In this document: positions 1 through 13,500 of the stretch, piece by piece
How the letters are laid out: the number at the start of each line of letters is the position of its first letter
How positions within the stretch are numbered: the stretch's first letter is position 1
From: Cristatella mucedo
Taxonomy: Eukaryota; Bryozoa; Phylactolaemata; Cristatellidae
Assembly (NCBI GenBank): GCA_009760855.2
Contig: WPIO01000034.1
Location: 2,807,501 to 2,871,500 of the forward strand
Length of the DNA stretch: 64,000 nt
Direction: 5' to 3'
Made by a program: the position numbers and the translations under genes
The notes under the pieces: generated by a model
Database searches by the model: none
What the model was told of the DNA's origin: nothing
Seen by the model: only the letters and a program-made list of their open reading frames with translations

Positions 1-443
1 TAGTAGCAGAGTGGCTCTTTCCTAGTCTTTATCCTTGAAGATCGTTATACGCTCTTAACAGTGCTAACTCTGATTAGCTCTAACAGTGATTAGCTCTAAA
101 ACCTCTGTGGATTTGCTAGATCGGAAGTGGTGAGATAAGACTGCTTTTATATCTGTCACTAATTGTATCGGTTTCTTGGTAAGAACTGCGGTGAGGAGAC
201 AAGGCATAAGTTGCTCAAGTTCAAGTCCTTGTCTAGCGCTCACCTCTTGATTCGTTACCTAACACCAGACTACGTGAATGATGCTTGGACACAACCCTTG
301 GCTAAGAACGTAGTGTTTTTATTAGTTATTCAAAGCGATTGTAAGTCTGCATTTTTGAAGGAGAAGATTGGGTACTGGGGTCTAGAGGGCGAGTCTTAGC
401 AGACTAGGAGATGCACTTTGAGATTATGTCATCTCGAAGTGGC

Positions 444-640
444 TATTGCTGTTGCTTTTGCTATTGGCTATGCTATTGGCTATGCTATTGGCTATGCTAT
501 TGGCTATGCTATTGGCTATGCTATTGGCTATGCTATTGGCTATGCTATTGGCTATGCTATTGGCTATGCTATTGGCTATGCTATTGGCTATGCTATTGGC
601 TATGCTATTGGCTATGCTATTGGCTATGCTATTGGCAGTC
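444..640. repeat. 12-bp minisatellite (GCTATTGGCTAT), about 16 units
   Basis: The 12-bp unit is repeated head to tail, almost without variation. The period is a multiple of three and the unit has no stop in any + frame, so all three forward frames stay open (YAIG, CYWL and MLLA repeats). These frames are a by-product of the repeat and not a gene. Confidence 0.95.
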
Positions 641-654
641 TCGAATGTGGACCA

Positions 655-800
655 ATAATGTAGTTAAGGAGTCCAGTGGGGATGGGTGATATGTTGTGGA
701 TTGGCCCTCTGATCTTATCTATCTTGCTGACAAAAATGCTAGACACAAAATATGCTAGCTTGCTACCAGGATCGCTAGCTAGGTTGCTGACCTGAGCGAT
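655..800 (-). mobile_element. Degenerate LINE-A fragment
   Basis: The text resembles the reverse complement of the LINE-A stretch around 34800-34900 (shared phrases: GATAGATAAGATCAG, and CCACTGGACT on the - strand). It is short and decayed, so it is a tentative assignment. Confidence 0.35.
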
Positions 801-2195
801 TAAGGAGATAGTGGATGAGTGACATCGGCATTTTTTAATTGCTTATTAGTAATTCAATGATGTTTATAGATGTTAGACTTGGCCTTAGCCAAGGTCAAGC
901 TTCCACTTGGCAGTTCTAGCTAGCTAATTGTCTGTAGTAAGCCGTAAGGCTACCCGGGAGAAGACTGGGTGTTTATTTAGTCAAGCAAGAAGTTGTATAG
1001 CATGCTAAAATCCAGAGGTTTTTTGATATTTAATGATCTACCCTGATCTTCGAGGCACAGTGCCGAATGTAATGCCAGCCATTGAAAGGAGATAAGAAAG
1101 AAAGAGCTCCGTTTTTTTTTATCTCGTGTCTTTATGAGCAGAGAAAGGTTAATTGCCACGGTATATCGAGAGCTTCATTCATCTCCAGTACTTGCCCTGT
1201 GCTGTTGGCTCGCTCTATATGTCCTAAGGTCAATATGCAAGGCCTCATTCTCTGGCAAGAATTCCTTGTGACTTTTTGACCCTGTTACCGCGTGACACTC
1301 TGGCCCTGACGCCGTGTGGCACTGTGCTTCGCAGAGCACCGTTCAGATTGCCATCTTCCTCATCCCTGCCTAGCGTCTCGGCATTGTTGCCTACTTGATG
1401 TTGACCTTACTTAACTACAGAGAACTGGGTTTGATTTACCCAGTCCTTTTTGCGATAGTGTGATGTAGTGTCCTCATTGTCCTATAGACAAAGAGAACAA
1501 GGGAACCTCGTGAAACCGCCTGGTTGAAGACTCGTCAGAAATGGCTAGAGCTCACTGCCTGCGGACTTGCTTCGCTGAGCTACTGACGTACTCCCGGAAG
1601 TACTGGTACTCCCGGAAGTACTGGTCGTCATAATGCCACGTGACGGATGGACTTTCTTGCTTTAATTAGTAGGGATATCATTTTGAAGTCTCCTGTGACC
1701 TCTCAGCCATATTCACCAAACTTATTGGCACTTAGCAGCCTGACACGTGTGTAGTCTTGTTTGAGGTGCACAGTGAGAGTGAACAGCCCAGTGGAAAGAC
1801 AGGCACATTTTCTCGTTATGAAACAGCCCCGCTTTGATGAGACTCATGGATGAACTGTCTATGAATAGGTGGGATTGATTCGGTTTACGTGTGATTCCTG
1901 TAGCATTCAGAAACTCGGCATTTGACTTGGTGTCTGATCATATCGTTACGGTCTGTCTGCTTGGGGAATTGTGGCTTTCTCTCATAAGCCGTCTCTTTAA
2001 TATTGGACGCTGGGTCTGAAATATCTTCCTAGCTGTCTGACTTGTTTGGTCTCTCCTGATGGCTAATCACTTCTCTCTGGAGGGGTAGGGGAATTTGGAT
2101 AATTGATATCTGAATTATAAAAATAAAATAAAATATTTTGCATTGCATAATATTGTTCGGGAAATTCTGTATAGCAGGCTGCAACTGTTCGCCTT
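801..2195. other. No gene recognised
   Basis: No conserved ORF, splice-supported exon or known repeat was recognised. There is a short direct repeat of a 20-bp unit (tactcccggaagtactgg) at about 1588-1625. The stretch may be upstream ENOX intron, since an ENOX exon enters in phase at 4355. Confidence 0.4.
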
Positions 2196-2199
2196 ACCT

Positions 2200-2350
2200 T
2201 CAGGAGTTGGCCCCTGGCTCTTAACACAGGGGTAATGCGCTCTCACTACACGACCCTCCCTGGTCTTGGTTTCGAGTCCTGCAGTGTCAATCCTTAATTG
2301 CTCATTCCAAGCAGTTACGAAAATCAGCTAATTTTGTATTAGAGTTTTCT
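2200..2350 (+). mobile_element. SINE-B copy (tRNA-derived)
   Basis: Box-B-like GGTTTCGAGTCC is followed by the family body (CTGCAGTG..., CAATCC) and the AATCAGCTAA tail. Box A is recognisable but decayed (CTCTTAACACAGGGG). It belongs with the better copies at 32555, 45660 and 56098. Confidence 0.55.
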
Positions 2351-2829
2351 TGCTGTTTTCTGTTTTCTTTTTTCTTGTTTTCTTTGAAATGACATGCCCG
2401 GAGCTTGTCTTGATTCCTGGCAGACATGTCTAGGCATGTTATGTAGGTCTTAGCAATGTTTTTGCATACCATTTTTCTCTTGTCTTGATGAGTTGTTCAC
2501 ACACTCAGCAAAATGCAAAGTGCTGGGTGCAAGAAGCCTCTTGATGCCATGTCAATCATATGATGGCAGTTCACTATTCACTTACTCAGGAAGTAAGTGT
2601 ATTAAAACGTTCTTTAAAGACATCGGTGCTGTTACTTTTCTATGGATGGTACTCCATAGAGTTATGGCCGACCAGCTCTCATTAATTCCTATAGCTAGGC
2701 AACTCCTGCTAACTCTTGTACAAACCTGATGGCTGCACTGTGCCCAGCAGCAAAGCCAGAGAATTTCAAAATATCATTGTCTGACCTCAGAAGCCAAGGT
2801 TTTATGAAACGATAGCTATCTAAAAAAAA

Positions 2830-2990
2830 AGTGTTAGCTGATTTAACAGCCCCTTTTACATAGCAGCCGAAGAGCCTTCATGGCTATCACCAGATGCGAT
2901 GTTCAACAACAGATAGCCAATTGCAAGACTCAAATTCGCAACCTGGGTCATGAAGAGCAAGCACCTTACTCTTGGCCTACGACTATTTAT
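2830..2990 (-). mobile_element. SINE-B copy
   Basis: Reads TTAGCTGATTTAACAGCC at its left (3' tail on the - strand) through ATTCGCAACC (box B complement) to AAGAGCAAGCACCTTA (box A region). It has the same organisation as the copy at 32555. Confidence 0.6.
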
Positions 2991-3104
2991 TTTAAGCATC
3001 GACGATTAGGAAAACATACTTTTTATTCAAGAACACACTGAAATCTGTTCTCTCTTGTAATCATGGGTCATTTCTATCGTGCCCTGATCAAAATCCGGTC
3101 GCTT

Positions 3105-3300
3105 TACATGTAACTGCTAACCACACTTGCATGCTGACCCTGTGCATGTCACCTCTAACCATGTTATTCATGTTGTTTATCAAGCATGATGCCACTCATT
3201 CAATCGCATTTACCTTTGCAGCAAATGTAAAGCGCCTAGATAGAGATTGAGTTCTCTGAGGGCGCTTTATCAAGTGCATTATTGTTATCATTATGCCAAA
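3105..3300 (+). mobile_element. LINE-A 3' end
   Basis: A 5'-truncated copy containing the family 3' UTR (TGTGCATGTCACCTCTAACC) and the terminal GCAAATGTAAAGCGCCTAGA and TTCTCTGAGGGCGCTTTATC, followed by an ATT-rich tail. Target-primed insertion commonly gives such 5'-truncated copies. Confidence 0.75.
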
Positions 3301-3654
3301 GTACTCAAATATTATGCTTAGGCCAGCTTTCAGAAGCAGACACTCAGAGCCACCAGTTAGTTGGATCTTTATCTAGTATCTTGCACTGAATCGTTTACGG
3401 GCAAGCCAGCAAAACGAATAAGAACCAAATCGACCTAACTTTCACTGCGCAGCAGGGGAAGTGAAGCAGAACTCGGGCTGAGTCTTTAGCGGAGCGAGAC
3501 TTGAATAGGGACATGTCCTTACAGGTGATGACTGAAGCTTAAACGTGCCGTGATGTAGACATTTACTGGTTAAAGGTTCTCTGGTTCATCGGCCTCGTTT
3601 CCTTAGCAACAGAAGCGGCTTAGCGGCTCTCATCCCTCCCCTTACCGGTTGCAT

Positions 3655-3750
3655 TTGACTATAAAGAATCGCCTGCTGATGGACTCGAACCTGCAACCTG
3701 TGTCGTTAAGTGCTAGCAACTTTGCCTGTCGGTGAAAGACTTGATTGTGC
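3655..3750 (-). mobile_element. Partial SINE-B
   Basis: Contains GATGGACTCGAACCTGCAAC, the complement of a box B region, and CGTTAAGTGCTAGCAA. It lacks the full 3' tail. It sits just upstream of a SINE-A copy. Confidence 0.4.
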
Positions 3751-3774
3751 TTGGTGGAGGGGGCTGTATCATTG

Positions 3775-3935
3775 CCGAGCTGGTTTGGTCTAGCGGTTAA
3801 GGTGCTCGCCCCGACCAAGGTCTGACTGAGGTCGTGGGCTCGAGCCCCGAGGCATATGTGAAGCCCCTGAATAGAGATCAAGTTCTCTTGGGGCGCTATA
3901 TAAATGAATTATATTTTAAATGAATTATATTGCAA
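3775..3935 (+). mobile_element. SINE-A copy (tRNA-derived, LINE-A-like tail)
   Basis: Box A is TGGTCTAGCGGTTAAGG and box B is GGGCTCGAGCCCC. The tail TAGAGATCAAGTTCTCTTGG GGCGCTATA runs into AATGAATTAT repeats. The tail closely resembles the 3' terminus of LINE-A. It lies in the presumed ENOX intron upstream of exon a. Confidence 0.8.
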
Positions 3936-4354
3936 GATCTGATAGGTTCCTTTTTAGTTGTAGCACGACTTCTGTGCCGCAATTTCCTTTGTAAACTGAC
4001 GATCTCTGTGTGCGTGCGTGTGTGCGCGACTAATCCTCTAGTAGTGCACTCGTTGCACGAGACATTTTCAAGCGCCTCCATCACGACAAAAGCAGCAGTC
4101 ACGCTTTGTGCTTTCTCTGGCCCTCATGGAGCTGCCATGAGTACGGCGAGGTAGGAGGCGATTTGAGGAATTGAAGCCAAGTGAATTGAATGAGTCATCG
4201 CCGCCGGTCTAGGCCACCACTCCGGCTTCCTCCGGCGAAGCGGAGCGTGCCGCTTCGCCGAGCGCCTGCCAGTTATGGGCGTTTCCATTTGCGACTTTCT
4301 ACTTGTGCGATTTCGCCGAGCGGTCATCGGCTCGGCTCTTTTTGCTGTCGGCAG

Positions 4355-4567
4355 GCGACACGACCTTCCCCCAAGCATCAAAGGTGCTCGTCAGCTGGAT
4401 GGAGCGAGGCAGCTGCAACCAGCGAACGGCCAACCGGTTCTACGCGATGATCCAGGTCGTAAGCACGCACGAGCGGCGGCTCGTCGCCGAGTTCCAGCAG
4501 CGGCAGGTCGAGTTCCAGCGAGTGCAGCAGATGTACCACGACCACATGAGCAGCATCCTCAGGCAGA
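4355..4567 (+). CDS. ENOX: ENOX exon a (SWMERG / AMIQ block)
   Basis: Acceptor is ...gctgtcggcag before GCGACACG; donor is CAGA|GTGAGA. The exon enters in phase 1 and leaves in phase 1. It encodes about 70 residues, including VLVSWMERG, NRFYAMIQ and HERRLVAEF, with a helical Gln/Glu-rich end that ends HMSSILRQ. This corresponds to the SW-ERG...SMIQSANSH segment of vertebrate ENOX. It is the first exon of the gene that I can support in the window. Confidence 0.82.
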
Positions 4568-7500
4568 GTGAGAGCTCTCCCCCCATCCCCCATCCTTTGC
4601 GCGGGCATGCGCGATGTCTGCGCTGGCGAGCTGGGCGACTGCTTCCTGTGAGAGACGCCGTTGCCGGTCACGCGAGACGACGGAAGTTGTTCTGCTTTCC
4701 CCTCGGATTATCCTGCAGTGGCTATTCGACAGTTGTGCTCGTGGTTAGCTGTGGCACTCGTGGTTAGCATTGGTGCAGCGAGCTCAAAGGAACGCCAGCC
4801 GAGACACGGCAGGAATGTCAATGGCGCCGCCCTCTCTCAGTGCATTCGCGCTTGTAGTTGGTGATCGGGCAAGGTCGCTCTGTAGCCTAGCCCGTGTCGA
4901 GTGCCATCTGCCGGCCAGTTAGCTCTATCGGAGATCGCCAGCCAAAGTGCTCGAGCCGCTACAGCTCCGGCGTGGCGAGATAGGCCACTCACCGCTGCGC
5001 GTGTCACGTACCTCTAGCGTTGCTGCCCGCCGCTAAACTGTAGTCCTGAAGCTTCAGAGCGTGCCCTCCTTGTTGGCGATGTGCTGGCTATCCATTATCT
5101 CTGTCTTCCTTTACAAGTGGATGACATTGAGAAGGTGTTTAATTCCGCGGCAAAGCAGAAGGCTTGGGACCATTTTAGTAAGGCACAGCGCAAGAACCTC
5201 AACCTCTGGAAATCGCAGGCGCAGGTATGTGCAGAGGGTCACGCAAGCAGCGCCGGCTGTGCACAGGTCTGCTGGTGAGTGCCGCTGTGAGTGCTTGCAT
5301 TGAGGTGGGAGTGGGTGCATGGGTTCGTATGCAGCGTGTGTGGAGTTGCGAGTGGGATACACTGCTGGGTCATCCTTCAGAGGTGCACTCCGATCAATCA
5401 GGCCGATTTCGGCAGGCTGTCACGTGGCACGATGCCAAGCCTGTCAAACGGCACGGTACGCCTTGTGTAGAGAACAGGAGGTGTGTGGTGACTGTTCGAG
5501 CTTGGCTTAACGTAGGCAGCGATCTGGTAAGGTAAGGGAATGGTTTCTTTTCACCTTCTCGTCCTTAGTTTGGTCGCAGCTGCAGCTTTTCCGACAATAA
5601 AAGCTCGTCCAGCTGAGCTAAGCTGCAGGTCAGCTTGGACATGGCTCGGCACTGGGGGCTGCTGTGACAGCTAGCAGAAGCTTTGCTGGTTAGCGCGAGG
5701 CACGTGATCCGTTCGGTCACTTGCGAGCCCTAGGCACAGGTGACTGCCGGCAGATGCACTTGCATGCGCACGATCTTGATTGTAGGAGGCTAAGTGCGCT
5801 CAGTCAAACGAGATACTCAAAGATCGACGCGAGGACAACATGGAGCTGTCGGACAACGAAGGTGACAATATCGAGATGCCTGCGAGGAAGAGGATTAAGA
5901 TGGAGTCCGGTATGTGAGCCTGATGCCTCACCCCATCGATGCTGTGCGTGGCTGGCCAGAGCAGCTGCACAGATATAGAAAGACCGCCCATCGCCTGGAG
6001 CGGGCCCGCCGCTCCGTGCTTCTAGCAGCTGCCGATGCCAAATACCAGCAGAATGCGCCCTACTTAGCCGACCATCTCTTTAAATCTGAGTCAAAACTTT
6101 ATTTTAATTAGCATCGACGGACTAAGGTTGCAACGGTGGCGTGACGTGTTCTTCCTTTCGTATGAAAGCCGATCAGCGTGGCGCATGCTGGCTTGTCACG
6201 TGCCCTCCTCTCTAATGTATACCGACACTTTATGCAGTGAAACATAAAGCGACCAGTTCTTGCTTGCCCGAGGGGTTTAGGCACTCGTCTTTGATGACCG
6301 AGGTCAAGGTCTTTGCCTTTGATGACCAAAATCATGGGCTTAAGCCCAGGGGCATATGCGAAGTGAATTGGTTGAGAGAAATCTAGTTCTCTTAGGGTGT
6401 TATACAAATGAACATATATACTAAGAAAATTACGCATGCATGTTCTTTTTGCTGCATCTAGGCAAGTTTCCAGCCCTACCTTCTGCAACTGATAAAGCGA
6501 TTCCGGCAAGCATGGCCATCGATTCAGCCTTTTCTAAACCGAGGCGCAAGCTGCAGTTGGATGTTCCTAAATAGGCACTGGGCCGTGTGATTAGTCAGGA
6601 GCCATGTCTTTGAATCGCTAGAACGAGGTTCTTTGCTTTCCATCTCGATTTCTTAGTGCCCACGAAATCATAATTATCAATTTGTTCAGCTGTAACACAG
6701 GTTCGTGTAAAAATTTGAACTGCTCACAAGTCCAGCGTCGAAGGAAGGTGAAAGGAAGTGGGGTGCCAGCTTAGTGCTTGCCAGCTCGAAACACCCATTC
6801 CAGCGGAGTGAGTTGCCCACTAGCTAGACATGCTCGATGTCTTGCTGCGAGATCATGCGTGATCGCGTGCGTGCGCGCCTATCAATCCCTCTTCATGTAC
6901 CACGACATGTATATTCGTAGCGTTTGTGCATTCACTTCTCGTGTTTTTGTCCTCTCGCTGACTAGCTAGAGTGGTGGCTGCTAGCATCGATTGCAGCTTG
7001 CCACGCCTTCACCACTGTTGTCACCTGCCTACGTTCACGTCACTCGTATACATGCAGGCGAAGTGGCTGACTTGAAGGAGGAGACGGACTCTCTGAAGTG
7101 CCAGCTGGAGGCGTACAAAAACGAGATGGATCTCCAGAAGCAGGAAGCAGCGGCTGCCCTCGCGCACAAGGATGCTCAGCTGAAGGTGCTGCAGCAAGCT
7201 CTGCAGGGAACACAGCTGGTACGTGCCACTCGCTGCTGCTGCTGCCACTATAGTAGTCCTCCGGCTTACTAGTTTGCCGTAGTGCTCCTTAGCAGAAAGA
7301 TCTGCAGGGCTTTTCTAGCACACATACCCGCGGGGTCTGGAACGATTGTCAGTATGCTGCGTAGACCAATTCCCCTTGCTTCACAGCCTTGCAACAAACT
7401 TCTGACAGTGTCACTGCTAACTCGGTCCTCAGACGATGCCAGTCTCCTGTCTACCATTCCTATCAAAGACATTGGAACGAGTCGTGGCAGACCAGCTGAA

Positions 7501-10500
7501 TTCATATATTGAAACTTCAAACCTTGCCAGTAAGTTCCGGTCTGGTTTTGGAGCTAATCACACCACAGAATCAGCATTGCCTCAGGTGTACAACGACCTA
7601 CTCAGGAATGCAGACATGGGTAGAGTATCTCTGCTTGTTTTGCTCCATCTTTCGGCAGCTTTTGATACTATCGATCACCAAGTCCTTCATGAGCGCCTCT
7701 CATCTCACGTAGGCATCATTGGCACTGCATTGCAATGGTTCAGTTCCTCTCTCACTGGGAGATACCAGAGTATTGATGTGAATAGACAAAGATCATCCGA
7801 GGAACCTCTGAAATATGGGGTACCTCAAGGCTCCGTGTTTGATCCTGTTCTTTTCACGGTTTATACTCTTCTTCTTGCCGATGTGATTGCCAAGTACAAT
7901 CTAGGCTTTCACTTCTATGCAGATGACACTCAGTTGTACGTTTGCTTTGATCCCTCCCAGCCTTCGAGCACTTCGAATTCTCTTAACTCACTTGCTGCAT
8001 GTATTGATGACATCCGCACATGGATGGTGGCAAATTTTCTTAAATTAAATGAGGATAAAACTAACTTACTGGTTATGGACAAACCAAGTGTGATTGAGAA
8101 ATTGGAAAGGCTGACTCTCAAAATCGGCTCTTCCAGCATATTTCCTGTTGAATCTGCACGAAATCTAGCAATCTAGCAAAGTGACCTCCCGTTAGACGAC
8201 CACATCAGCTCCACAGTCTGCTTATTTTCAGCTTCATAACATTGCTAAAATTCGGGCTTGTTTAGATAAGGTTACCACGTCCAAGTTGGTCCATGCATTC
8301 GTGACATCCCGTCTCGACTTCTGCAACTCACTGCTTACTGGCCTCCCAGCATGTGCGATCAGGCGATTGCAGCTGGTGCAAAACTCGGCAGCTAGGCTTG
8401 TCTGACGTGAGCGTTGCAGTTGCCACATCACACCACTTCTTGCCGACCTGCACTGGCTACCAGTGAAGCAACGAATCAACTTCAAGGTTTTGTCGCTCAC
8501 TTTTAGGTCCCTTTATTCTATGGCTCCAGCTTATCTCTCGGATATCGTCCCCCATCAGGCCAAGCATCGTACCACCCGCTTTTCGGAATCTAACTGTTTG
8601 CGTATACCTCATACAAACCTCAAATCCTTTGTAGACCGTGCCTTTAGTTCGTAGGCTCCTAAAGCTCGGAACTCACTCCCGACTTGTGTAACGACATCCC
8701 CTGACTTGACCACATTTAAAAATAAATTAAAAGCGCACCTATTTATCACGACATTTAGCTAACTCGCTCAACAGACGATGCATGCAGACTTTTAAACGAG
8801 CTTTTAACGAAGCAAAACGGATTCCTTTAATACCTCCAACTTGGATGGTGTTTTCCTGCCTAGCGGTAGGACGAGGCTGTGTAGCATTTTCAGGTTTCAT
8901 TTTACAGGACTCCCGGTCTTCTCTATCTTTTTCACGTTGTACAAAACCGTACTCTTCAGAATTGATAAAGTAGTGGCAATTTTACTGTACGAGCGTCCAG
9001 CCTCATAAAGTGCCGTGATTCGACCACTCACGAAGCTCGACTGTTCGGCGACCTTCGGCATGACTGGTGGGCTTTTCCCTGTGAAATAAGTAATCCTCAA
9101 CGGGTTCTCTGTACAGTTCCGGCTTGTGTGCAGCTTCACATTTCCAGCATGAACTGATGGAGTTGTTTCTCGAGGCTCTATTCTGGTCAAAACAGCAATT
9201 TTTAAAAGAGTATAAGGATTTAGAGTTTAGGGACCTATCGTACGTAAGGCAAAGTTAAAAACGCACCTATTTAGCACAGCATTTAGCGAGTCCCTGTCAT
9301 TCGACCTTTATGTGCTTATGCATGCCGACACTGTGCTGCTGTCACTAACCAAACTTGCTTGCTCACCCTGTGCATGTCGCCCCTAACCATTTTATTCTTG
9401 TCGTTTACTGAACATGCTACCACAGACCATTCGATCGTGCTTCCTTTGCAGCAAATGTGAAGCACCTAGAAAGAGATTGAGTTCTCTGGGAGCGCTTTAT
9501 CAAGTCAGTGGTGATTATTATTATCATTTAAAGGGTTGTTGACTAACTTTGGGCATATTGTCCATAAGTTGCCTTACTCTAATGGCAATTCAAACTTGGG
9601 CATCCAATAATGAGCAGACAGAACCAGCATCCCAGCTCCAGTTCAGTCAGAAGGTTGAGTCAGACAAGCCTGGATCATGGATAAGGGCTGGATCATGGAT
9701 TGTGATGGCCTTAAAAAGGGACGTTCCTAGAGATTTCAGGCTCCTGAGAAGTGGGGACCCGCCCCCGTTTTGAATACCACATAATCGTTTTCATGAAAAG
9801 CATTAGCACGTGGAATTCTAACATTTCTACCCAGGTCGATGTACACACGTTGGTCCATAATTCCGTTTATACTGTGCAGAACTCCAACACCGGAAGAGCA
9901 AAAGCAACCCCAAACCATACACTGCCACTGCAGAATTTCACTGCAGGCAGTCAGGGTGGCACACCTTAACTTTTCGCCAACACACGATGTGGCAGACGAT
10001 GAATTTGGACTCGTCAGTCCATAAAACTTGGAGTCTAAATGTAAGTAATGTGGTGGGCGTGGTCCTAGGCCTGCCTTAGACTGTCTTTTCTGTGCTTATC
10101 TGTAAGCACAGGCTTTTACTTGGCGACCCTTGTCAATATGCCATGGGTAGCAAGACTACGGCAAACTGCATCAGACAGTGCTCCCTCACCAATGCCTTCT
10201 GTCCATGAAAAGCCAGCGCCTTCAGACGAAGGTCGTCCCTTAACGTCATCTTCTTTGGGAGACCTGATTACAGCGAGATCTGCAAGCCACACTTCCGTGT
10301 GTTTTAAGCTTGTGCAGATTGTGGCTAACTGCTCTAGGGCTGATTTTAAGAGTCCGTACCACTTCTCGGTTGCTTAGGTCCATTTCATGCAAGGCCTGCA
10401 GTCACCCTTTTGTTATGTCGTCGATCAGCGATCTCCTACGCATGCTGGACTTATCACCAAATTGAGGCAAAAGAAGACGGGTCTATGCCGGAAGGCAGGG

Positions 10501-13500
10501 AAACCTCTCACCTTGGCCACACAGCGATTGTGCAGACATATGAGAGCTCTCGTGGAACAAACAGCTTAAATTTTGCAAGCACGTTAGTCCCTAGCAACAA
10601 CACATTTCCAAAATCCATAGTAACCACATGGTTTTTTTGCAGTTTTAAATCACCCAATGCACTGGCTACAAGAGACAGCCGTTCTGTTTTGGCTGTGGTG
10701 GTCACGGTTTAATGGAGCCATTGGGCTGTACATGGATCTCCTGCTACGTTCAACCGACTAGTTCATTTTGAGTGGTGGAACAAGACTTTTGCGTTTGGAT
10801 GTATCAGTAGTCCCCCTCCTGGCGGCCTGCTACAGCTCCCCTTCTAGACATCGCTCTCGTCCGAGTCCGAGGTTTGATTGCACGACTGTGTGCAGAGCTA
10901 GTGATGGAAGCAAAATGAGTCGATTGAGGCCGTAACGCCAACATGAGTTGCCGAGTTTCTGCGAGTTTCTCTCCTGGCTGTTGCAACCTGCAAAGCTGTC
11001 TCTCTATTGCGAGATGTTTGGGATTGTGAACCCCTGACATTTGGGTTGGGATCAGCAGCCATTCAGGGCTGTGCCGTGACCGAGTTGCAAAACTCGGCTT
11101 CTTGTTTGCTCAACGTTGACATTTCCAGGGTCGTGATTTTCACTGCTTCCGACGTCATGCATGCTCGGTCGGTGCTTGGACTGAATCAGCTTGGGATGTG
11201 CTGAAGCGTAGCAGTGTTACCTAATGCACTCCAGTTGCAAAAAAAAGGGGGGGACTAGCTGGTAAGCAGCAACTGCGGCCACGTTTAGAGCGAATATGTG
11301 CAGCCATTATTCAATGCTAGCAAAGTGTGATGAGTGAGACCTTCACTTTGCCAAGTACCGATGGCGGTCGTGAATAAATTGAGACGCAGTAATCCAAACG
11401 ACTTATCACAGCTCGTTCGGGTAATAAGAGGGTTTTCTACGATTGCCAGGCAATCGTAGAAACTACAATTTACTACAATTGTGCGGAGCACGTGAAAATT
11501 GTCATTGACAATCCAAGTAACCAACACATTGTGTTGTAGGTGTGTATACGTTTGATTCTTTCCGGCCTCCCTTTTCTGGAGTGGAATGGAGGCCAGACAT
11601 CTTCTGTGCTGTCTTATCTGTTGTAGCACATTTCAAAGAGTACGAGTTTTACTGAAAATGTTGGCTACTGGCATAGGCCAAACGCCCGGCCTCTGCTGCC
11701 TGTCGACATTGCTCCATAGTATTTGTATAGGGTTCAAATCAGGCAGCTGGCTGAACCAATGCACCAGTACCAAATAAAGATATGTCAATGCTCGCTTGTC
11801 ACGACGTAGGTCATGGATTTGAGTCCTGGAGTGGGTGATCGTTTATTGCCCACTGCAATCGATGGGGACTTTGAATTGAATCAGCTAACCTTAAGACAGC
11901 TGGTTAAGCGCCAATGCTGCGTTGAAGATAGCCAAGCTTTGTTTTGGCTCTGAGTCGGCTAAATTGGGGGGATGTCAAGACAAAAGTAAAATCTGTCTGC
12001 ACATGTTATAAGTATCGTTATGATATTCCCCTTTAACCAAAGATGTTGCCCAATCTGAAGCACGAGAAGTGTTCGATAGACCTGCCCAACGTCAGTTTTC
12101 CATTGCAGGAAAGTAAAAGCTAGCTGATCTTGTTTCCTTCCTTCCAAACAAAATCAAAACAGGAAGGAAATATCGACTTTGCTCTTAGTGTTAGCTCATG
12201 GGCACGATGCACTTCACGACCCAGACTTGTGCATTCGAGGCCTGCTTCTACCTGCAATCTTGTATCTCGCGCTAATTTAGCCCAGTGGTTAAGGTACTCG
12301 CCCCGACCAAGGTCAAGGTGAATGTATTTGATGGCCAAGATGGGCATGGGGAGCTCGATCCCCATGGCACATGTGAAGCACATGAATAGAGATTAATTGA
12401 TCTTAGGGCATTGTAGAAATGATCAATTATTTTTATATTTACGCCAGTTTTTGCTAGCTAAATTGCCCCAAAGCTTTGAAAAGTGCTTGTCGTGGGAATA
12501 GTTAATTAAAAAACGTCTACCTTTATTTGGTGCCGTTACGTGCTTAGCCAGAGCGATGGCCATTTGTGCTAACCTGGAGCTGTATTGCATGACCTGTAAT
12601 AGGGAAGTGTTCTCTTGTTATGGTGCTCTGCTTTCCGAAAACTTTTTGACTCTCACTTCCTGCTTTAGTTTTCTGAGCGTGCGTGCCTCTGCTTTTCAGC
12701 TCATCTCGTCGCGTTTAAGTTCAGATGTCTTTCACGCTTTTTTGCTAGCTTGCCCTCCAGATCAATGATCAAGTTTGACCGCATGAGTACTTTATGCTCA
12801 GCCGCCGCAGAGCCCGCTTTCGGTGAATGCTTGAACGCTTGTCGCTAGATGAGCACAGGCGATTACTATAAACATGTGTACCAGTGCTATACAAGTAGTA
12901 CATTTTGGTATGCAAGAATGGAATTTTAGAGCAGGCTGGATAAGAGTATATGACGCAGAGCAAAAGTAGAGGGCGCGCGGTAGGCACACGTGATTTTTTT
13001 TTATTACCTTGCAGTGAACCGCACGGACTAACGTTAGCAGTTGGACACTTCTGTAACCGTCATTGCAGGTATTTGGCGCTTTGTCCCTGGAGCCGACAGT
13101 TTTCAGTCGCTATTGTACTTTTACAGCAAATTATGCGGGTCATGAGAGAGGCTAAACGTCGACAGAGCACGTCTGCAGCTAGCGACACAGAGGTTTCTGC
13201 TCCAGCCGGCCATCACTCGAATGCAGCTCTCCTTGACTCGGCCGGTGTGTCTGCTGCTTGCCCTGCTACCTGTGAACAGGATGATGGAGGAAAGGTCAAG
13301 GTTGAGTCATTGACTCCCGATGGCTCCGTGGCCTCAGACGACAGTATCGCAGCAGTGTCTCACAGAGCTAATGCAGCAGTGGCTTCGTCGTCCGACAGGG
13401 GCTCTGTGGCCACCTCTGACGGGCTTCATCGGCTGACTGAGAGACGTGCATTGTTGATCGGTAGGTACCCACTATCGAGTAGCAAGCAAGCAGTGCTTCA

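Noticed and set aside
411-689. Three overlapping ORFs with CYWL, YAIG and MLLA repeats
   Set aside because: They arise from a 12-bp minisatellite with no stop in any frame; no start context or splice evidence favours one.
6108-6509. 133-residue ORF on the - strand
   Set aside because: It is the antisense of a SINE-A copy and flanking intron of ENOX.
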